From the NCBI RefSeq assembly GCF_000720325.1, contig NZ_JOJM01000022.1:62001-126000 (forward strand): 64,000 bases of DNA, written 5' to 3'. The stretch is from Streptomyces sp. NRRL B-1347. Its GTDB lineage: Bacteria; Actinomycetota; Actinomycetes; Streptomycetales; Streptomycetaceae. Position 1 is the first letter of the stretch; each line of letters begins with the position of its first letter. The notes below the pieces were generated by a model that saw nothing but the letters and a program-made list of their open reading frames with translations, was not told the DNA's origin and made no database searches. The position numbers and the translations under genes are program-made. Shown one piece after another: positions 39,830 through 49,335 of this stretch.

Positions 39830-39844
39830 CTGACGATCCGTCAG
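39830..39844. promoter_or_regulatory. CTGACG-ATC-CGTCAG palindrome
   Basis: A perfect 6-bp dyad with a 3-base centre directly upstream of the F420 oxidoreductase ribosome site. The same dyad with centre CTA occurs at 50854 before the hsd4B-like operon. Confidence 0.6.
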
Positions 39845-39873
39845 CTCACTCCTCCGCCGGGACTGTACGCCAA

Positions 39874-39903
39874 CGGCCCCCCGCCCGGAAGGGCGAGGGG
39901 CCG
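39874..39903 (-). terminator. Terminator hairpin after the DUF5336 gene
   Basis: Read leftward, CGGCCCCTCGCCC and GGGCGGGGGGCCG form a 13-bp stem (one mismatch) around TTCC, then TT, 23 bp past the DUF5336 stop codon. Confidence 0.7.
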
Positions 39904-39925
39904 CTGAAGGCTTGCGGGGGCCGGG

Positions 39926-40786
39926 TCAGCCGCGCTGGATCCCGGTGGTGTCCTGGAGCACACCACGACGGCCGTCCTGCGTCTGCGCCACCAGGCTCTG
40001 GCCGCGCTGCTCGACGGCCAGGTACCAGGTGCCCGGCGCCAGTTCGGCGATCGGGGTCGGCGAGCCGTCCTCCGGGTACAGCGGGCGCGGCACCGGCACG
40101 GCGAACCAGAACGGCGAGAAGTCCGCCGACGCGGGCTGCGCCTGCGCGGCGGCCGGCGGCGGAGTGGCGCCGCCACCCTGCGGCTGCCCGCCGAACGACG
40201 GCTGCTGCGGCTGACCGGGCTGCGCGCCGTACGGCTGCGACTGGGCCCCCGGGTAGCCGTACCCGCCCTGCGGCTGCCCGCCGTAGGGCTGCGGGGCGAC
40301 GGGGCTCGGGGCACCCATGAGGGGGGCCTTGAGGGCGGGGACGATGTTCGTGGCGACGGCCGCGGCGACGAGGACGAGAGCGCCGATCAGGCCGAGGATG
40401 AGGCCCGTGCCGGCGTCGGGGGTGTCGACACTGCCGTTGCCGCCGAACCGGCTGTTGAGGGCCTCGAAGAACTTGTCGTAGGACTGCCCGGTGTCGAAGA
40501 TGGCGCCGAGCGCGCTCCAGGCGGAGGCGAAGGTGAGGCCGATGCCGAACGTGCCGAGGTCCAGACCGGCGATCTTGCGCTGCGAGCCCGTGGCGCGGCC
40601 TACGACGATGAGCGCGGCACCGATGATGCCGGCCAAGTACACGCTCATCAGAAGGTTGCCGTTGTCCCAGGCGGTGGGGATGTCGTCGCCATCGCCGTCA
40701 ATGGTGTCGAGGAACGAGGCGATGAAGAGCAACACCGCTGCTCCGATCACCACGCCGTCGCCTCGAGTGAGGGAGCGGAAATTCAC
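39926..40786 (-). CDS. DUF5336 (34-kDa antigen-like) membrane protein
   Basis: 286 residues. Four hydrophobic helices in the first 155 residues (VVIGAAVLLFIASFLDTI, VYLAGIIGAALIVVG, LGTFGIGLTFASAWSALGAIF, GLILGLIGALVLVAAAVAT), then a Gly/Pro/Gln/Tyr-rich disordered tail and a C-terminal segment FWFAVPVPRPLYPEDGSPTPIAELAPGTWYLAVE-like with VLQDTTGIQRG. Similar to the mycobacterial 34-kDa antigenic protein family; role unknown, perhaps growth or envelope. GTG 40786 after AAGGACC. Confidence 0.85.
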   Translation of the reverse strand: MNFRSLTRGDGVVIGAAVLLFIASFLDTIDGDGDDIPTAWDNGNLLMSVYLAGIIGAALIVVGRATGSQRKIAGLDLGTFGIGLTFASAWSALGAIFDTGQSYDKFFEALNSRFGGNGSVDTPDAGTGLILGLIGALVLVAAAVATNIVPALKAPLMGAPSPVAPQPYGGQPQGGYGYPGAQSQPYGAQPGQPQQPSFGGQPQGGGATPPPAAAQAQPASADFSPFWFAVPVPRPLYPEDGSPTPIAELAPGTWYLAVEQRGQSLVAQTQDGRRGVLQDTTGIQRG

Positions 40787-41008
40787 TTCAGGTCCTTCGT
40801 CAGTCGTCTCGTCGTTAGAGGCGTCGCTGTCGCCTGGTCGCGGATGCTCGCGGGCGTGGAGCGGCGGGGGTGGCCCCTCATCGTACGGAGGACCTTATCG
40901 TCCGCCCGGCCGGGGTGTCTGCTTCAGATAAAGATCGTCACTGAGTGAAGATCTCCCGGTTGCCGTCCCGTGACGAGGCGGCAACGGACCCATCACGACT
41001 GCCCGCTT

Positions 41009-42034
41009 TCACCGGGCGAGGAAGCTACCGATTCCGTCGGAAATGCCGTGGGCCGCCTTCTGGCGCCAGTCCGGGTTCGTGAGCAATGCCTCGTCCTTCG
41101 GGTCGCGCATGTTGCCGCACTCGATGAACACCTTGGGGACCTTGGAGAGGTTGAGGCCGCCCAGGTCGCGGCGGACGTCGAGGCCGGTGCCGTCGCCGAC
41201 GTAGTTGGAGGGGGCGCTCTTGGTGGCGGACAGGAACTTGCCCGCGATGCGCTCGCCGAGGTCGCGGGAGGGCCCGACGATGGCGGTGGTGTCGGCGGCG
41301 CCGCCGCTGACCTTCGCGGGCAGGATCACGTGGAAGCCCCGGTTGCCGACGGCCGAGCCGTCGGCGTGCAGGGAGACGACGGCGTCGGCGCGGGCCGCGT
41401 TGCCGATGCGGGCGCGCTCGTCGACGCACGGGCCCCAGGCGCGGTCGCCGTCCTGGGTGAGGCGGACCGTGGCGCCCTGGCGGTGCAGCAGGTCCCGCAG
41501 GCGGTGGGCGAGGTCCAGGGTGAACCGGGCCTCCGTGTAACCCCGGTTGGTGGACGTGCCGGTGGTGTCGCACTCCTTGGAGTTGGTGCCGATGTTCACC
41601 GGGCGGTTGATCTCCGCGGTGTGCCGGAAGTTGCCCGGGTTGTGGCCCGGGTCGATCACCACGACCTTGCCCTTGAGGGGGCCCGAGGGCGCGGGGCGGC
41701 CCCCCGACGACGGGGCCTTCCCGGACGGCTTGGCGTCCCCCTCCTCGCCCCCCTTGTCGTCCGGCTCGTCCTTCGGCTTCTCGGACTTGCGCGCGGCGGG
41801 GGACTTCGAGGAATCGTCGGCGGTCGGCTTCGAGGGCGCGTTCTGGTCCGAGCGGCTGGCCGACGGCAGCGTTCTCGGCCGCTCGGCGCCCTCCGAGCCG
41901 CCCGTCGCGTCGTGGATGAGGTAGCCCGCGAGCGTGGCGGGGGCGAGCACGGCGAGGGTGACCGCGAGCGTGCGGCCACCGCCGAAGCGGCGGGGCGGGC
42001 GCGGTGGCTGACTGTCCGGACCTACGTACGACAC
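41009..42034 (-). CDS. N-acetylmuramoyl-L-alanine amidase (Amidase_3)
   Basis: 341 residues. One membrane helix (about 22-42), a Pro/Ser/Lys-rich wall linker (50-120), then a zinc amidase domain with ligands in VVIDPGHNPG, YTEARF and SLHADG, and the catalytic Glu in VFIECGNMRD. It cuts the amide between muramic acid and the stem peptide, outside the membrane, in wall remodelling. GTG start; ribosome site weak. 222 bp upstream of the DUF5336 gene with no gene between. Confidence 0.92.
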   Translation of the reverse strand: MSYVGPDSQPPRPPRRFGGGRTLAVTLAVLAPATLAGYLIHDATGGSEGAERPRTLPSASRSDQNAPSKPTADDSSKSPAARKSEKPKDEPDDKGGEEGDAKPSGKAPSSGGRPAPSGPLKGKVVVIDPGHNPGNFRHTAEINRPVNIGTNSKECDTTGTSTNRGYTEARFTLDLAHRLRDLLHRQGATVRLTQDGDRAWGPCVDERARIGNAARADAVVSLHADGSAVGNRGFHVILPAKVSGGAADTTAIVGPSRDLGERIAGKFLSATKSAPSNYVGDGTGLDVRRDLGGLNLSKVPKVFIECGNMRDPKDEALLTNPDWRQKAAHGISDGIGSFLAR

Positions 42035-42044
42035 GACAGGGAGC

Positions 42045-42719
42045 CTATCCGCGGCCGGAGCCGGCCGCGCCGGTTCGGCGCAGGACGCGGAGGGAGTCGG
42101 TGACCGAGTCCTCAGTGAACATCCCGGACTCCAGGGCCCGGAGGTACACGCGGTACGGGGCCTGCCCCGTCCACTCGTCCACCGGGTCGGGGAACACGTC
42201 GTGGATGACGAGCAGGCCGCCCTCCGCCACGTGCGGCGCCCACCCCTCGTAGTCCGCGCCCGCGTGCTCGTCGGTGTGCCCGCCGTCGATGAAGACCAGG
42301 CCGAGCGGGGCGTGCCAGAGCCGCGCCACCTGCGGGGAGCGGCCGACGACCGCGATCACGTGGTCCTCCAGGCCCGCCTTGTGCAGCGTGCGCCGGAAGG
42401 TGGGCAGCGTGTCCATGCGGCCCACCTCCGGGTCCACGGTCTGCGGGTCGTGGTAGTCCCAGCCGGGCTGCTGCTCCTCGCTGCCCCGGTGGTGGTCGAC
42501 CGTGACCACGCTCACACCGGCCGCGCGGGCCGCGTCCGCGAGCAGGATCGTGGAGCGGCCGCAGTACGTGCCGACTTCGAGCAGGGGAAGGCCGAGGGCC
42601 GCCGCCTCGCGCGCGGCCGCGTACAGGGCGAGCCCTTCGTGGACGGGCATGAAGCCCTTGGCCGCCTCGAAGGCGCCGAGGACCTCCGGTGCCGGGGCCT
42701 GAGCCTGAGTGGCAGCCAT
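42045..42719 (-). CDS. Class I SAM-dependent methyltransferase (Methyltransf_24)
   Basis: 224 residues. Motif I LLEVGTYCGRSTILLADAA, acidic motif VVTVDHHRGSEE, and LGLVFIDGGHTDEHAGADYEGWAPHVAEGGLLVIHDVF match the Methyltransf_24 group. No substrate evident. ATG 42719 is preceded by GGAAGGAAG. It lies between the amidase and the MFS transporter on the same strand, 10 bp from the amidase. Confidence 0.88.
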   Translation of the reverse strand: MAATQAQAPAPEVLGAFEAAKGFMPVHEGLALYAAAREAAALGLPLLEVGTYCGRSTILLADAARAAGVSVVTVDHHRGSEEQQPGWDYHDPQTVDPEVGRMDTLPTFRRTLHKAGLEDHVIAVVGRSPQVARLWHAPLGLVFIDGGHTDEHAGADYEGWAPHVAEGGLLVIHDVFPDPVDEWTGQAPYRVYLRALESGMFTEDSVTDSLRVLRRTGAAGSGRG

Positions 42720-42846
42720 CGTCTTCCTTCCGGTACTTGACCTGCGCGGGACGGACCCGCGTACGTACGGGCGCCCATGGTGCACCACACCCCCGGCACC
42801 GGGGTGACGGGGGTGCGGCCCGCGGCCGCAGGGCCGCACGGGAGGC

Positions 42847-44583
42847 TCAGGCCAGGATCTCGCTGTCGCCCGGCAGCGCCAGGTCGACCTCGACGGGCCG
42901 CTGCTCGCCGCGGTGGACGGCCGAGACGGCGTGCGGCGCGTGCCCGGCGGCGGTGGCCGCGAGCACGTACGCGCCGTCGGCGGGGACCGCGAGGGCGTAC
43001 CGCCCGTCGTCGTCGGTGACCGCGGCGTCCGCCCGGCGGCCGTGCGGATCGATCAGCGTGACCCGCGCGCGGGCCACCGGCGCGCCCGCGGGGGAGAGGA
43101 CCCGCCCCTTGAACCCGCCGGTGAGCGCCTCGGCGGCCCGGGCGAGCGCGGCGTCCTCCTCGCTGCTGGCCCGCAGCTGGGTGTGGGTCCCGGCCGCGGC
43201 CCGGGGCCTGCCGGGCAGGAACAGCGCGAACACCAGGCCGATCGCGACGGCGCCGGTGGCGATGAGGAAGGAGGCGCGGAAGCCCTCCATGGTGGGCACC
43301 TCGACGGGGCCCGCGGTGTGGGCGGTGTTGGCGAGCACCATGCCGATGACGGCGCTGGACACGGAGGTGCCGATGGACCGCATCAGGGTGTTGAGGCCGT
43401 TGGCCGCGCCCGTCTCGGACGGGTCGACGGCACCGATGATGAGCGCGGGCAGCGAGGAGTAGGCGAGGCCGATGCCCGCGCCGACGACGACCGAGATGAC
43501 GATGGTCTGCCAGGCGGCGCTCATCAGGCCGAGGCCCGCGCCGTAGCCGATGGCGATGACGAGCATGCCGAGGATCAGGGTGACCTTCGGTCCGTACGCG
43601 GCCGAGAGCCGCGCGTAGACGGGCGCCGTGAACATCATGGTCAGGCCGAGCGGCGCCACGCACAGGCCCGCGACGACCATGGACTGGCCGAGGCCGTAGC
43701 CGGTGGCGGCGGGCAGCTGGAGGAGCTGGGGCAGCACCAGCGAGATGGCGTAGAAGGCGACGCCGACCATGATCGAGGCGAGGTTGGTGAGCAGCACCTC
43801 GCGCCGGGCCGTGGTGCGCAGGTCGACCAGCGGCGCCTTGACGCGCAGCTCCATCACGCCCCACAGGACGAGCACCACGGCCGAGGCCGCGAACAGGCCG
43901 AGGGTCAGGCCCGAACCCCAGCCCCAGTCGCTGCCCTTGGTGATGGGCAGCAGGAAGAGGACCAGGCCCGCCGAGAGGCCGAGCGCGCCGAGGACGTCGA
44001 AGGTGCCCTCGGCCCGCAGCGGGCTCTCCGGCACCAGCAGGACGATGAGCAGCATGGCGAGCGCGCCGAGGCCCGCGGCCCCGAAGAACAGGGCGTGCCA
44101 GTCGGCGTGCTGCGCCACGAGCGCGGCGGCGGGCATGGCGAGGCCGCCGCCGACGCCTATGGAGGAGCTCATCAGGGCCATCGCCGAGCCGAGCCTCTCG
44201 CGCGGCAGCTCGTCGCGCATCAGGCCGATGCCGAGCGGAATGGCGCCCATCGCGACCCCTTGCAGGGCCCGCCCGGCGATCATGACGACGAGGTCGTCGG
44301 TGAGGGCGCACACCAGCGAGCCGACCACCATGACCGCGAGGCTGGTGAGCAGCATCCGGCGCTTGCCGAAGAGGTCGCCGAGCCTGCCCATGATCGGGGT
44401 GGCGACGGCGCCCGCGAGGAGCGTGGACGTCATGACCCAGGTGGCGTTGGACGGCGTCGTGCGGAGCAGGACGGGCAGGTCCTTGATGACGGGGACGAGC
44501 AGCGTCTGCATGACGGCGACGACGATGCCGGAGAAGGCGAGTACGGGGACGACACCGCGGGGGTGAGCCGTCGCGTGCGACAT
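42847..44583 (-). CDS. MFS multidrug transporter fused to a carboxypeptidase-regulatory-like domain
   Basis: 578 residues. A 14-helix DHA2-type exporter (PIMGRLGDLFGKRRMLL motif A, SSIGVGGGLAMPAAALV motif C) fills residues 1-480. After a short linker (LRASSEEDAALARAAEALTGG) the C-terminus (about 500-572) is a CarboxypepD_reg beta-sandwich: FKGRVLSPAGAPVARARVTLIDPHGRRADAAVTDDDGRYALAVP. If helix count is 14, this domain is cytoplasmic. ATG 44583 with GGAGG ten bases upstream. Confidence 0.88.
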   Translation of the reverse strand: MSHATAHPRGVVPVLAFSGIVVAVMQTLLVPVIKDLPVLLRTTPSNATWVMTSTLLAGAVATPIMGRLGDLFGKRRMLLTSLAVMVVGSLVCALTDDLVVMIAGRALQGVAMGAIPLGIGLMRDELPRERLGSAMALMSSSIGVGGGLAMPAAALVAQHADWHALFFGAAGLGALAMLLIVLLVPESPLRAEGTFDVLGALGLSAGLVLFLLPITKGSDWGWGSGLTLGLFAASAVVLVLWGVMELRVKAPLVDLRTTARREVLLTNLASIMVGVAFYAISLVLPQLLQLPAATGYGLGQSMVVAGLCVAPLGLTMMFTAPVYARLSAAYGPKVTLILGMLVIAIGYGAGLGLMSAAWQTIVISVVVGAGIGLAYSSLPALIIGAVDPSETGAANGLNTLMRSIGTSVSSAVIGMVLANTAHTAGPVEVPTMEGFRASFLIATGAVAIGLVFALFLPGRPRAAAGTHTQLRASSEEDAALARAAEALTGGFKGRVLSPAGAPVARARVTLIDPHGRRADAAVTDDDGRYALAVPADGAYVLAATAAGHAPHAVSAVHRGEQRPVEVDLALPGDSEILA

Positions 44584-44887
44584 AGGGCTGGGGCCTCCGG
44601 GACGAAGGGGTGACGGGGCGGCACGGCGGCCGGACGAGGCGTGGGGCGCGTCGCGCGGGAGACGTGTGGCGGACGGACGGGACGTCGTACGTGTGACATA
44701 CGTGGGACAGGCGGGACGCATGGGACGTCCGCGGTTACATGCACGATGAACCTGTTTCCCGGGGCGACTATTCCGGCATCCGTCGAACCAAAGGAACTCT
44801 TGACCCTCCATTGACCGCGCCTGTACGCGGTCCTGTCACTGGCCCCGCCGGACTCGCCCCGCCGGACTCGCCCGGACGGTCGCTGGC
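44584..44887. other. Upstream region of the MFS transporter, no gene
   Basis: Contains a direct repeat CCCCGCCGGACTCG (two copies near 44844-44870) and no convincing gene; presumably holds divergent promoters for the transporter and the following small gene. Confidence 0.45.
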
Positions 44888-45139
44888 ATGCTGTACACCT
44901 GCACGACACCTGCACGGCCACGAAGCGAAGAAGAGCTGGCGGGCCCCCGTCACGAAGGATCCCCCGTCATTCCGCGCACGCCCTGGTGGCTCAATCTGCT
45001 GGCACTGGCCCTCGCGGTCGCCCCCTGCCTGGTCCTCGGCCTCCCGTGGTACGTCGCCGCCGTCGCGGCGCTGATCACCGGAACGGCCGCCGACCGGGCC
45101 TGGGTGGCGGTCGAGCGCCGACGCGGCGACAACGACTAG
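44888..45139 (+). CDS. Possible small membrane protein
   Basis: 83 codons. The C-terminal half has two hydrophobic helices, [20 protein letters not shown] and [19 protein letters not shown], ending VERRRGDND. The N-terminal third looks less protein-like and the ribosome site is poor, so the true start may be downstream. Resembles the many small hydrophobic proteins of Streptomyces; function unknown. Confidence 0.45.
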   Translation: MLYTCTTPARPRSEEELAGPRHEGSPVIPRTPWWLNLLALALAVAPCLVLGLPWYVAAVAALITGTAADRAWVAVERRRGDND

Positions 45140-45179
45140 AGCCGGGGCGCGAGGCGCGGCGTCCGGCCTTCCTTCGGAT

Positions 45180-45193
45180 TGGAACGTGTTCTA
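45180..45193. promoter_or_regulatory. KstR-type box (perfect) before the lipid-transfer thiolase
   Basis: TGGAACGTGTTCTA fits TNNAACNNGTTNNA at all fixed positions, 42 bp upstream of the thiolase start. TATTCT (45192-45197), a -10-like element, overlaps its end, a position suited to repression. Confidence 0.78.
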
Positions 45194-45234
45194 TTCTGCC
45201 GCCGTTCCGCCGGGCTCTGCCAGGGAGGTCTGTC

Positions 45235-46425
45235 GTGAAGGCGTACGTCGTCGGCGTCGGTATGACGAGGTTCGAGAAGCCCGAGAGCAGGGACTGGCAG
45301 TACTGGGACATGGCGCGGGAGGCGGGCGGCGGGGCCCTGGCGGATGCCGGGGTGCCGTACGCGGCGGTGGAGCAGGCGGCCGTCGGGTACTGCTTCCAGG
45401 CCTCGACGGCGGGCCAGCGCGCGGTGTACGAGCTCGGCCTGACCGGGCTGCCCGTCTACAACGTCAACAACAACTGCGCGACCGGCGCGACCGCCCTCAT
45501 GCTCGCCCGCCAGCTCGTGACGGGCGGTACGAGCGACTGCGTCCTGGCGCTCGGCTTCGAGCGGATGAAGCGGGGCTCCCTCGGCGGGGGCGGCGACGGC
45601 GACCTCGCCGCGTCCCCGGTGGCCCGCCACTACGGAGTGATGGCCGCCCGCCACGGCTTCGCGGCCACCCCGCCCACCGCCCAGATCTTCGGCAACGCGG
45701 CCCGCGAGCACATGGAGCGGTACGGCACGACGCCCGCCCAGCTCGCGGCGGTGGCCGCGAAGAACCACCGGCACTCCGCGCACAACCCCCTCGCCCAGTT
45801 CCGGGACGCGTACACCGTGGCCGAGGTCCTCGCCGCCAGGACCGTGCACGACCCGCTCACCAAGCTCCAGTGCTCGCCCACGTCCGACGGCGCCGCGGCG
45901 GCGCTCGTGGCGTCCGAGCGCTTCGTGGAGCGGCACGGACTCGCGGGCCGCGCGGTCGAAATCGTCGCCCAGGCCATGACGACCGACACCGAGGAGTCCT
46001 TCGCCTCCGGCTCGTGCCTCGACGTGGTGGGCCGCCCGATGACCCGCGCGGCCGCGCGCCAGGTCTACGAACGCTCCGGCCTGACCGCCGACGATCTCGA
46101 CGTCATCGAGCTGCACGACTGCTTCTCCATCAACGAACTCCTCACGTACGAAAGCCTCGGCCTGTGCGCGGAGGGCGAGTCCGGCAAGCTCGTCGAGTCC
46201 GGCGCGACCACGTACGGCGGGCGCTGGGTGGTGAACCCCTCCGGCGGCCTGATCTCCAAGGGGCACCCCCTCGGCGCGACCGGCATCGCCCAAGTCGCCG
46301 AGCTGGCCTGGCAGTTGCGGGGCGAGGCGGGGGAGCGGCAGGTGCCTGGGGCGCGGGTCGGGCTCGCGCACAACATCGGGCTCGGCGGAGCGGCGGTGGT
46401 GACGCTGCTGCGGCGGGCGGAGTGA
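45235..46425 (+). CDS. SCP-x-like thiolase / lipid-transfer protein (Ltp)
   Basis: 396 residues. Thiolase fold of the SCP-x/lipid-transfer type: [11 protein letters not shown] start, nucleophile in [27 protein letters not shown], and the late [18 protein letters not shown]. In mycobacteria Ltp-type proteins act in sterol side-chain shortening, some as retro-aldolases. GTG start set by GGGAGG six bases upstream. Longer reading frames merge it with upstream noncoding DNA. The perfect KstR-type box places it in the regulon. Confidence 0.9.
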   Translation: MKAYVVGVGMTRFEKPESRDWQYWDMAREAGGGALADAGVPYAAVEQAAVGYCFQASTAGQRAVYELGLTGLPVYNVNNNCATGATALMLARQLVTGGTSDCVLALGFERMKRGSLGGGGDGDLAASPVARHYGVMAARHGFAATPPTAQIFGNAAREHMERYGTTPAQLAAVAAKNHRHSAHNPLAQFRDAYTVAEVLAARTVHDPLTKLQCSPTSDGAAAALVASERFVERHGLAGRAVEIVAQAMTTDTEESFASGSCLDVVGRPMTRAAARQVYERSGLTADDLDVIELHDCFSINELLTYESLGLCAEGESGKLVESGATTYGGRWVVNPSGGLISKGHPLGATGIAQVAELAWQLRGEAGERQVPGARVGLAHNIGLGGAAVVTLLRRAE

Positions 46426-46520
46426 GCGGAGCGGGGGAGCGGCGCTGCGGGGGACCACGACTTTCGGCCTAGGTCCCCGGCCCCACGCCGTACCCCGCCA
46501 TTTTCCGATGTACGGGGCAT

Positions 46521-47972
46521 GTGTCGGCTGTCAGCATGGAGCCCATGCTGGAGACCCCTGTTGACACCCCCATATCCCGGCGCGCCGCCGCGCCCCTGTG
46601 GCTCGTGGTGGCCGCCGCCTGCGCCGGGCAGTTCCTCGTCGTCCTCGACGTGTCCGTCGTCAATGTGGCGCTGCCGTCCATGCGGGCCGACCTGGGCCTC
46701 AGCGCCACGGGCCTGCAGTGGGTCGTCAACGCGTACTCCATCGCCTTCGCCGGGTTCATGCTGCTCGGCGGGCGCGCGGGCGATCTCTTCGGGCGCAAGC
46801 GGATGTTCCTGGTGGGGCTCGGCCTGTTCACCCTCGCCTCGCTCGGCGGCGGGCTCGCGCAGGAGGGGTGGCAACTGCTCGCCGCGCGGGCGGTGCAGGG
46901 CCTCGGCGCCGCCGTCCTCGCGCCCTCCACCCTGACCATCCTCACCTCGGCCGTGCCGGAGGGGGCCGCGCGGGTGCGGGCCATCGCCACCTGGTCGGCC
47001 GTCGGCGCCGGCGGCGGCGCCGCGGGCGGGCTCGTCGGCGGCGTCCTCACCGACGGCCTCTCCTGGCGGTGGGTGCTGCTCGTGAACGTGCCCGTCGGCG
47101 TCCTGGTGTTCGCCGCCGCGCTGCGCTGGATCAGCGAGAGCAGGGCGAACGGCGCCCGGCGGCTCGACGTGCCCGGGGCCGTCCTCGTCACCGCGGGCAT
47201 CGCCACCCTCGCCTACGGCATCGTGCAGACCGAGGTGGAGGGCTGGACCGCCGCCGCGACCCTCGTGCCGCTCGCGGCCGGGCTCGGCCTGATCGCCGCG
47301 TTCCTCGGCGTCGAGGCGCGCTCCAAGGCGCCGCTCATGCCCCTGAAGCTGTTCCGGGTGCGGTCCGTCTCGGCGGCCAACGCGACCATGTTCGTCTGCG
47401 GCATGGGCCTGTTCGCGATGTGGTTCTTCATGACCCTGTACGCGCAGAACGTCCTCGGCTACACGCCCCTGGAGGCCGGGCTCGCGCTCATCCCCAGCTC
47501 CGTCAGCGTCGTCGTGGGGTCCAAGGTCGCGCCCCGGCTCATGCGGGTCGCGGGGGCGCGGACCGTCACCGTCGTCGGCGTCCTGACCGCGGCGGCCGGA
47601 TTCGCCTGGCAGTGGCGGATGCTCGCCGGGGACGGCGCGCACGGCGCGTACGTCACCTCGATCATGCTGCCCGGCATCCTCATGATGCTGGGCGCGGGGC
47701 TCGCGGGCACCCCGCTCGCCTCCCTGGCCACCAGCGGCGCCGAGCCGGGGGACGCGGGGCTCGTCGCCGGGCTCATCAACACCTCGCGCACCATGGGCGG
47801 TTCGCTGGGGCTCGCGATCCTCTCCACGGTCGCCACGGCCCGTACGGCGGGGCGGCCCGGGGCGGACGCGGTCGCCGACGGCTACGCCCTCGCCTTCCTC
47901 TGGGGCGCGGTGTTCCTCGCCCTCGCCGCGCTCGTCGTCCTCGTCTGGATGCCGCGCGCGGCCCGCGACTGA
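46521..47972 (+). CDS. DHA2-family MFS drug exporter
   Basis: Up to 483 residues, 14 helices. VVLDVSVVNVALPSMRADLGLSATGLQWVVNAYS (D1), GRAGDLFGRKRMFL (A) and GAGGGAAGGLVGGVLTDGLSWRW (C) are the usual exporter marks. No ribosome site is clear before GTG 46521; ATG 46536 or 46545 are alternatives. Ends 22 bp from the convergent response regulator. Substrate unknown. Confidence 0.88.
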   Translation: MSAVSMEPMLETPVDTPISRRAAAPLWLVVAAACAGQFLVVLDVSVVNVALPSMRADLGLSATGLQWVVNAYSIAFAGFMLLGGRAGDLFGRKRMFLVGLGLFTLASLGGGLAQEGWQLLAARAVQGLGAAVLAPSTLTILTSAVPEGAARVRAIATWSAVGAGGGAAGGLVGGVLTDGLSWRWVLLVNVPVGVLVFAAALRWISESRANGARRLDVPGAVLVTAGIATLAYGIVQTEVEGWTAAATLVPLAAGLGLIAAFLGVEARSKAPLMPLKLFRVRSVSAANATMFVCGMGLFAMWFFMTLYAQNVLGYTPLEAGLALIPSSVSVVVGSKVAPRLMRVAGARTVTVVGVLTAAAGFAWQWRMLAGDGAHGAYVTSIMLPGILMMLGAGLAGTPLASLATSGAEPGDAGLVAGLINTSRTMGGSLGLAILSTVATARTAGRPGADAVADGYALAFLWGAVFLALAALVVLVWMPRAARD

Positions 47973-47994
47973 CCGGCGGGGCCACCGGCGAGGG

Positions 47995-48636
47995 CTACAG
48001 CCACCCCTGCTGGCGGGCCTCCCGCGCGGCCTCCATGCGGTTGCGCGTGCCCGTCTTGCCGATGGCGGCCGACAGGTAGTTCCGTACGGTCGACTCCGAC
48101 AGGTGCAGCGACGAGGCGATGTCGGCGATCGTCGCCCCGTCCACCGAGGCCCGCAGCGCGTCCGCCTCGCGCGGCGTGAGCGGGTTCGGCCCCGCGCTCA
48201 GGGCGGCCGCGGCGAGCGCCGGGTCGATGACGGTCTCGCCGCGCAGCACCTGGCGGATCGCCTCCGCGAGGTCCTCCACAGGACCGTCCTTGACCAGGAA
48301 GCCCGCCGCTCCCGCCTCCATGGCCCGGCGCAGATACCCGGGGCGCCCGAAGGTGGTGAGGATGAGGACCCGGCAGTCGGGGCACTCGTCGCGCAGCTCC
48401 GCCGCCGCGTCCAGACCGCTGCGGCCGGGCAGTTCGATGTCGAGCAGCGCCACGTCGGGGCGGGCCGTCAGGGCGGTGCGCACGATCTCGTCGCCCGCCC
48501 CGACCTGCGCGACGACCTCGATGTCCGGCTCCATGCCGAGCAGCAGCGCGAGCGCGCCGCGCATCATGCCCTGGTCCTCGGCGAGCAGGACCCTGACGCA
48601 CTTGGCGGGCCGGCGGTCTTCGGGCATCTCGTCCAT
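47995..48636 (-). CDS. NarL/LuxR-type response regulator
   Basis: 213 residues. Receiver domain with phospho-Asp in DVALLDIELPG (about 62), acidic LLAEDQGMM and the Lys of FLVKDGP; C-terminal LuxR helix-turn-helix LTPREADALRASVDGATIADIASSLHLSESTVRNYLSAAIGKTG. Likely partner of the DesK-like kinase at 49467, but an LPMO gene lies between them. Target genes unknown. Confidence 0.9.
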   Translation of the reverse strand: MDEMPEDRRPAKCVRVLLAEDQGMMRGALALLLGMEPDIEVVAQVGAGDEIVRTALTARPDVALLDIELPGRSGLDAAAELRDECPDCRVLILTTFGRPGYLRRAMEAGAAGFLVKDGPVEDLAEAIRQVLRGETVIDPALAAAALSAGPNPLTPREADALRASVDGATIADIASSLHLSESTVRNYLSAAIGKTGTRNRMEAAREARQQGWL

Positions 48637-48760
48637 GGCGTCAGGCTACGGCCAGAACGCCAGGTCGGGGCGGGTGGTGCCCCGGCCGGCCGGACCTCCG
48701 GGGGCCTTTCGGGTCCGGCCGACCGGCCCCCGTCCGGGGCTTCGGGCGAGCCCCGGAGCG

Positions 48761-49276
48761 TCAGCCCTTGATGTTGATGTCGACGCAGGCGTAGAACGCG
48801 TTCGCGGTGTCGTAGATGTTCCAGACCGCGAGCATCTTGTGCCGGCCCGTGATGCCGCCGAAGTCGACGGTGTGCGTCACGGTCGTGGGCGGCTGGCGGC
48901 CGCCGTCGTTGATCTCCTTGACCTTGCGTCCGTCGACGAAGTACTGCCAGGTGCTGGTGCGGTGAGGCGCCGTGAGGCGCCACGTGAACTGCTGCGACGC
49001 GTTGACGTCGGAGACCTTCCAGCCCTTGCTGTCGTTGTCCAGCTCGGCGAACCGGGCGTTGCCGCCGCTGCAGCTCCGCAGGCCCTTGGGGCCCTCGACG
49101 CTCTGCGGCTCCCACTTGATCTCGCCGCACGGCACGGTGTTCGCCGCGCACTGGGCCTGGCGGCTCGGCGGCGAGTTGATGTAGCCGTGGGTGCTGGCCG
49201 GGGTGACGGAGGCGAAGACGAGGAGGGGGGCGCACGCCGCGCCAAGGCCCATGGCCAGCTTCCGTTTGGTGTTCAT
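48761..49276 (-). CDS. Secreted lytic polysaccharide monooxygenase (AA10)
   Basis: 171 residues. Signal peptide ends at about residue 29 (TPAST-H), leaving an N-terminal His for the copper histidine brace; HGYINSPPSRQAQC is the classic AA10 start. The second brace His is in RLTAPHRTSTWQYF. A compact single domain with four Cys and no carbohydrate-binding module, as in small chitin-active LPMOs. It oxidatively cleaves crystalline chitin or cellulose. A DasR-type site overlaps its promoter, favouring chitin. Confidence 0.93.
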   Translation of the reverse strand: MNTKRKLAMGLGAACAPLLVFASVTPASTHGYINSPPSRQAQCAANTVPCGEIKWEPQSVEGPKGLRSCSGGNARFAELDNDSKGWKVSDVNASQQFTWRLTAPHRTSTWQYFVDGRKVKEINDGGRQPPTTVTHTVDFGGITGRHKMLAVWNIYDTANAFYACVDINIKG

Positions 49277-49335
49277 CGTTGCTCCCTCTGAGGTGGGGGA
49301 CGAGGGGCTAACCGGCCCGGCGCCTGGGCCGGTCC

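Noticed and set aside
44844..44870. Short direct repeat as a CRISPR or mobile-element end
   Set aside because: Only two adjacent copies, no spacers, no transposase or cas gene.
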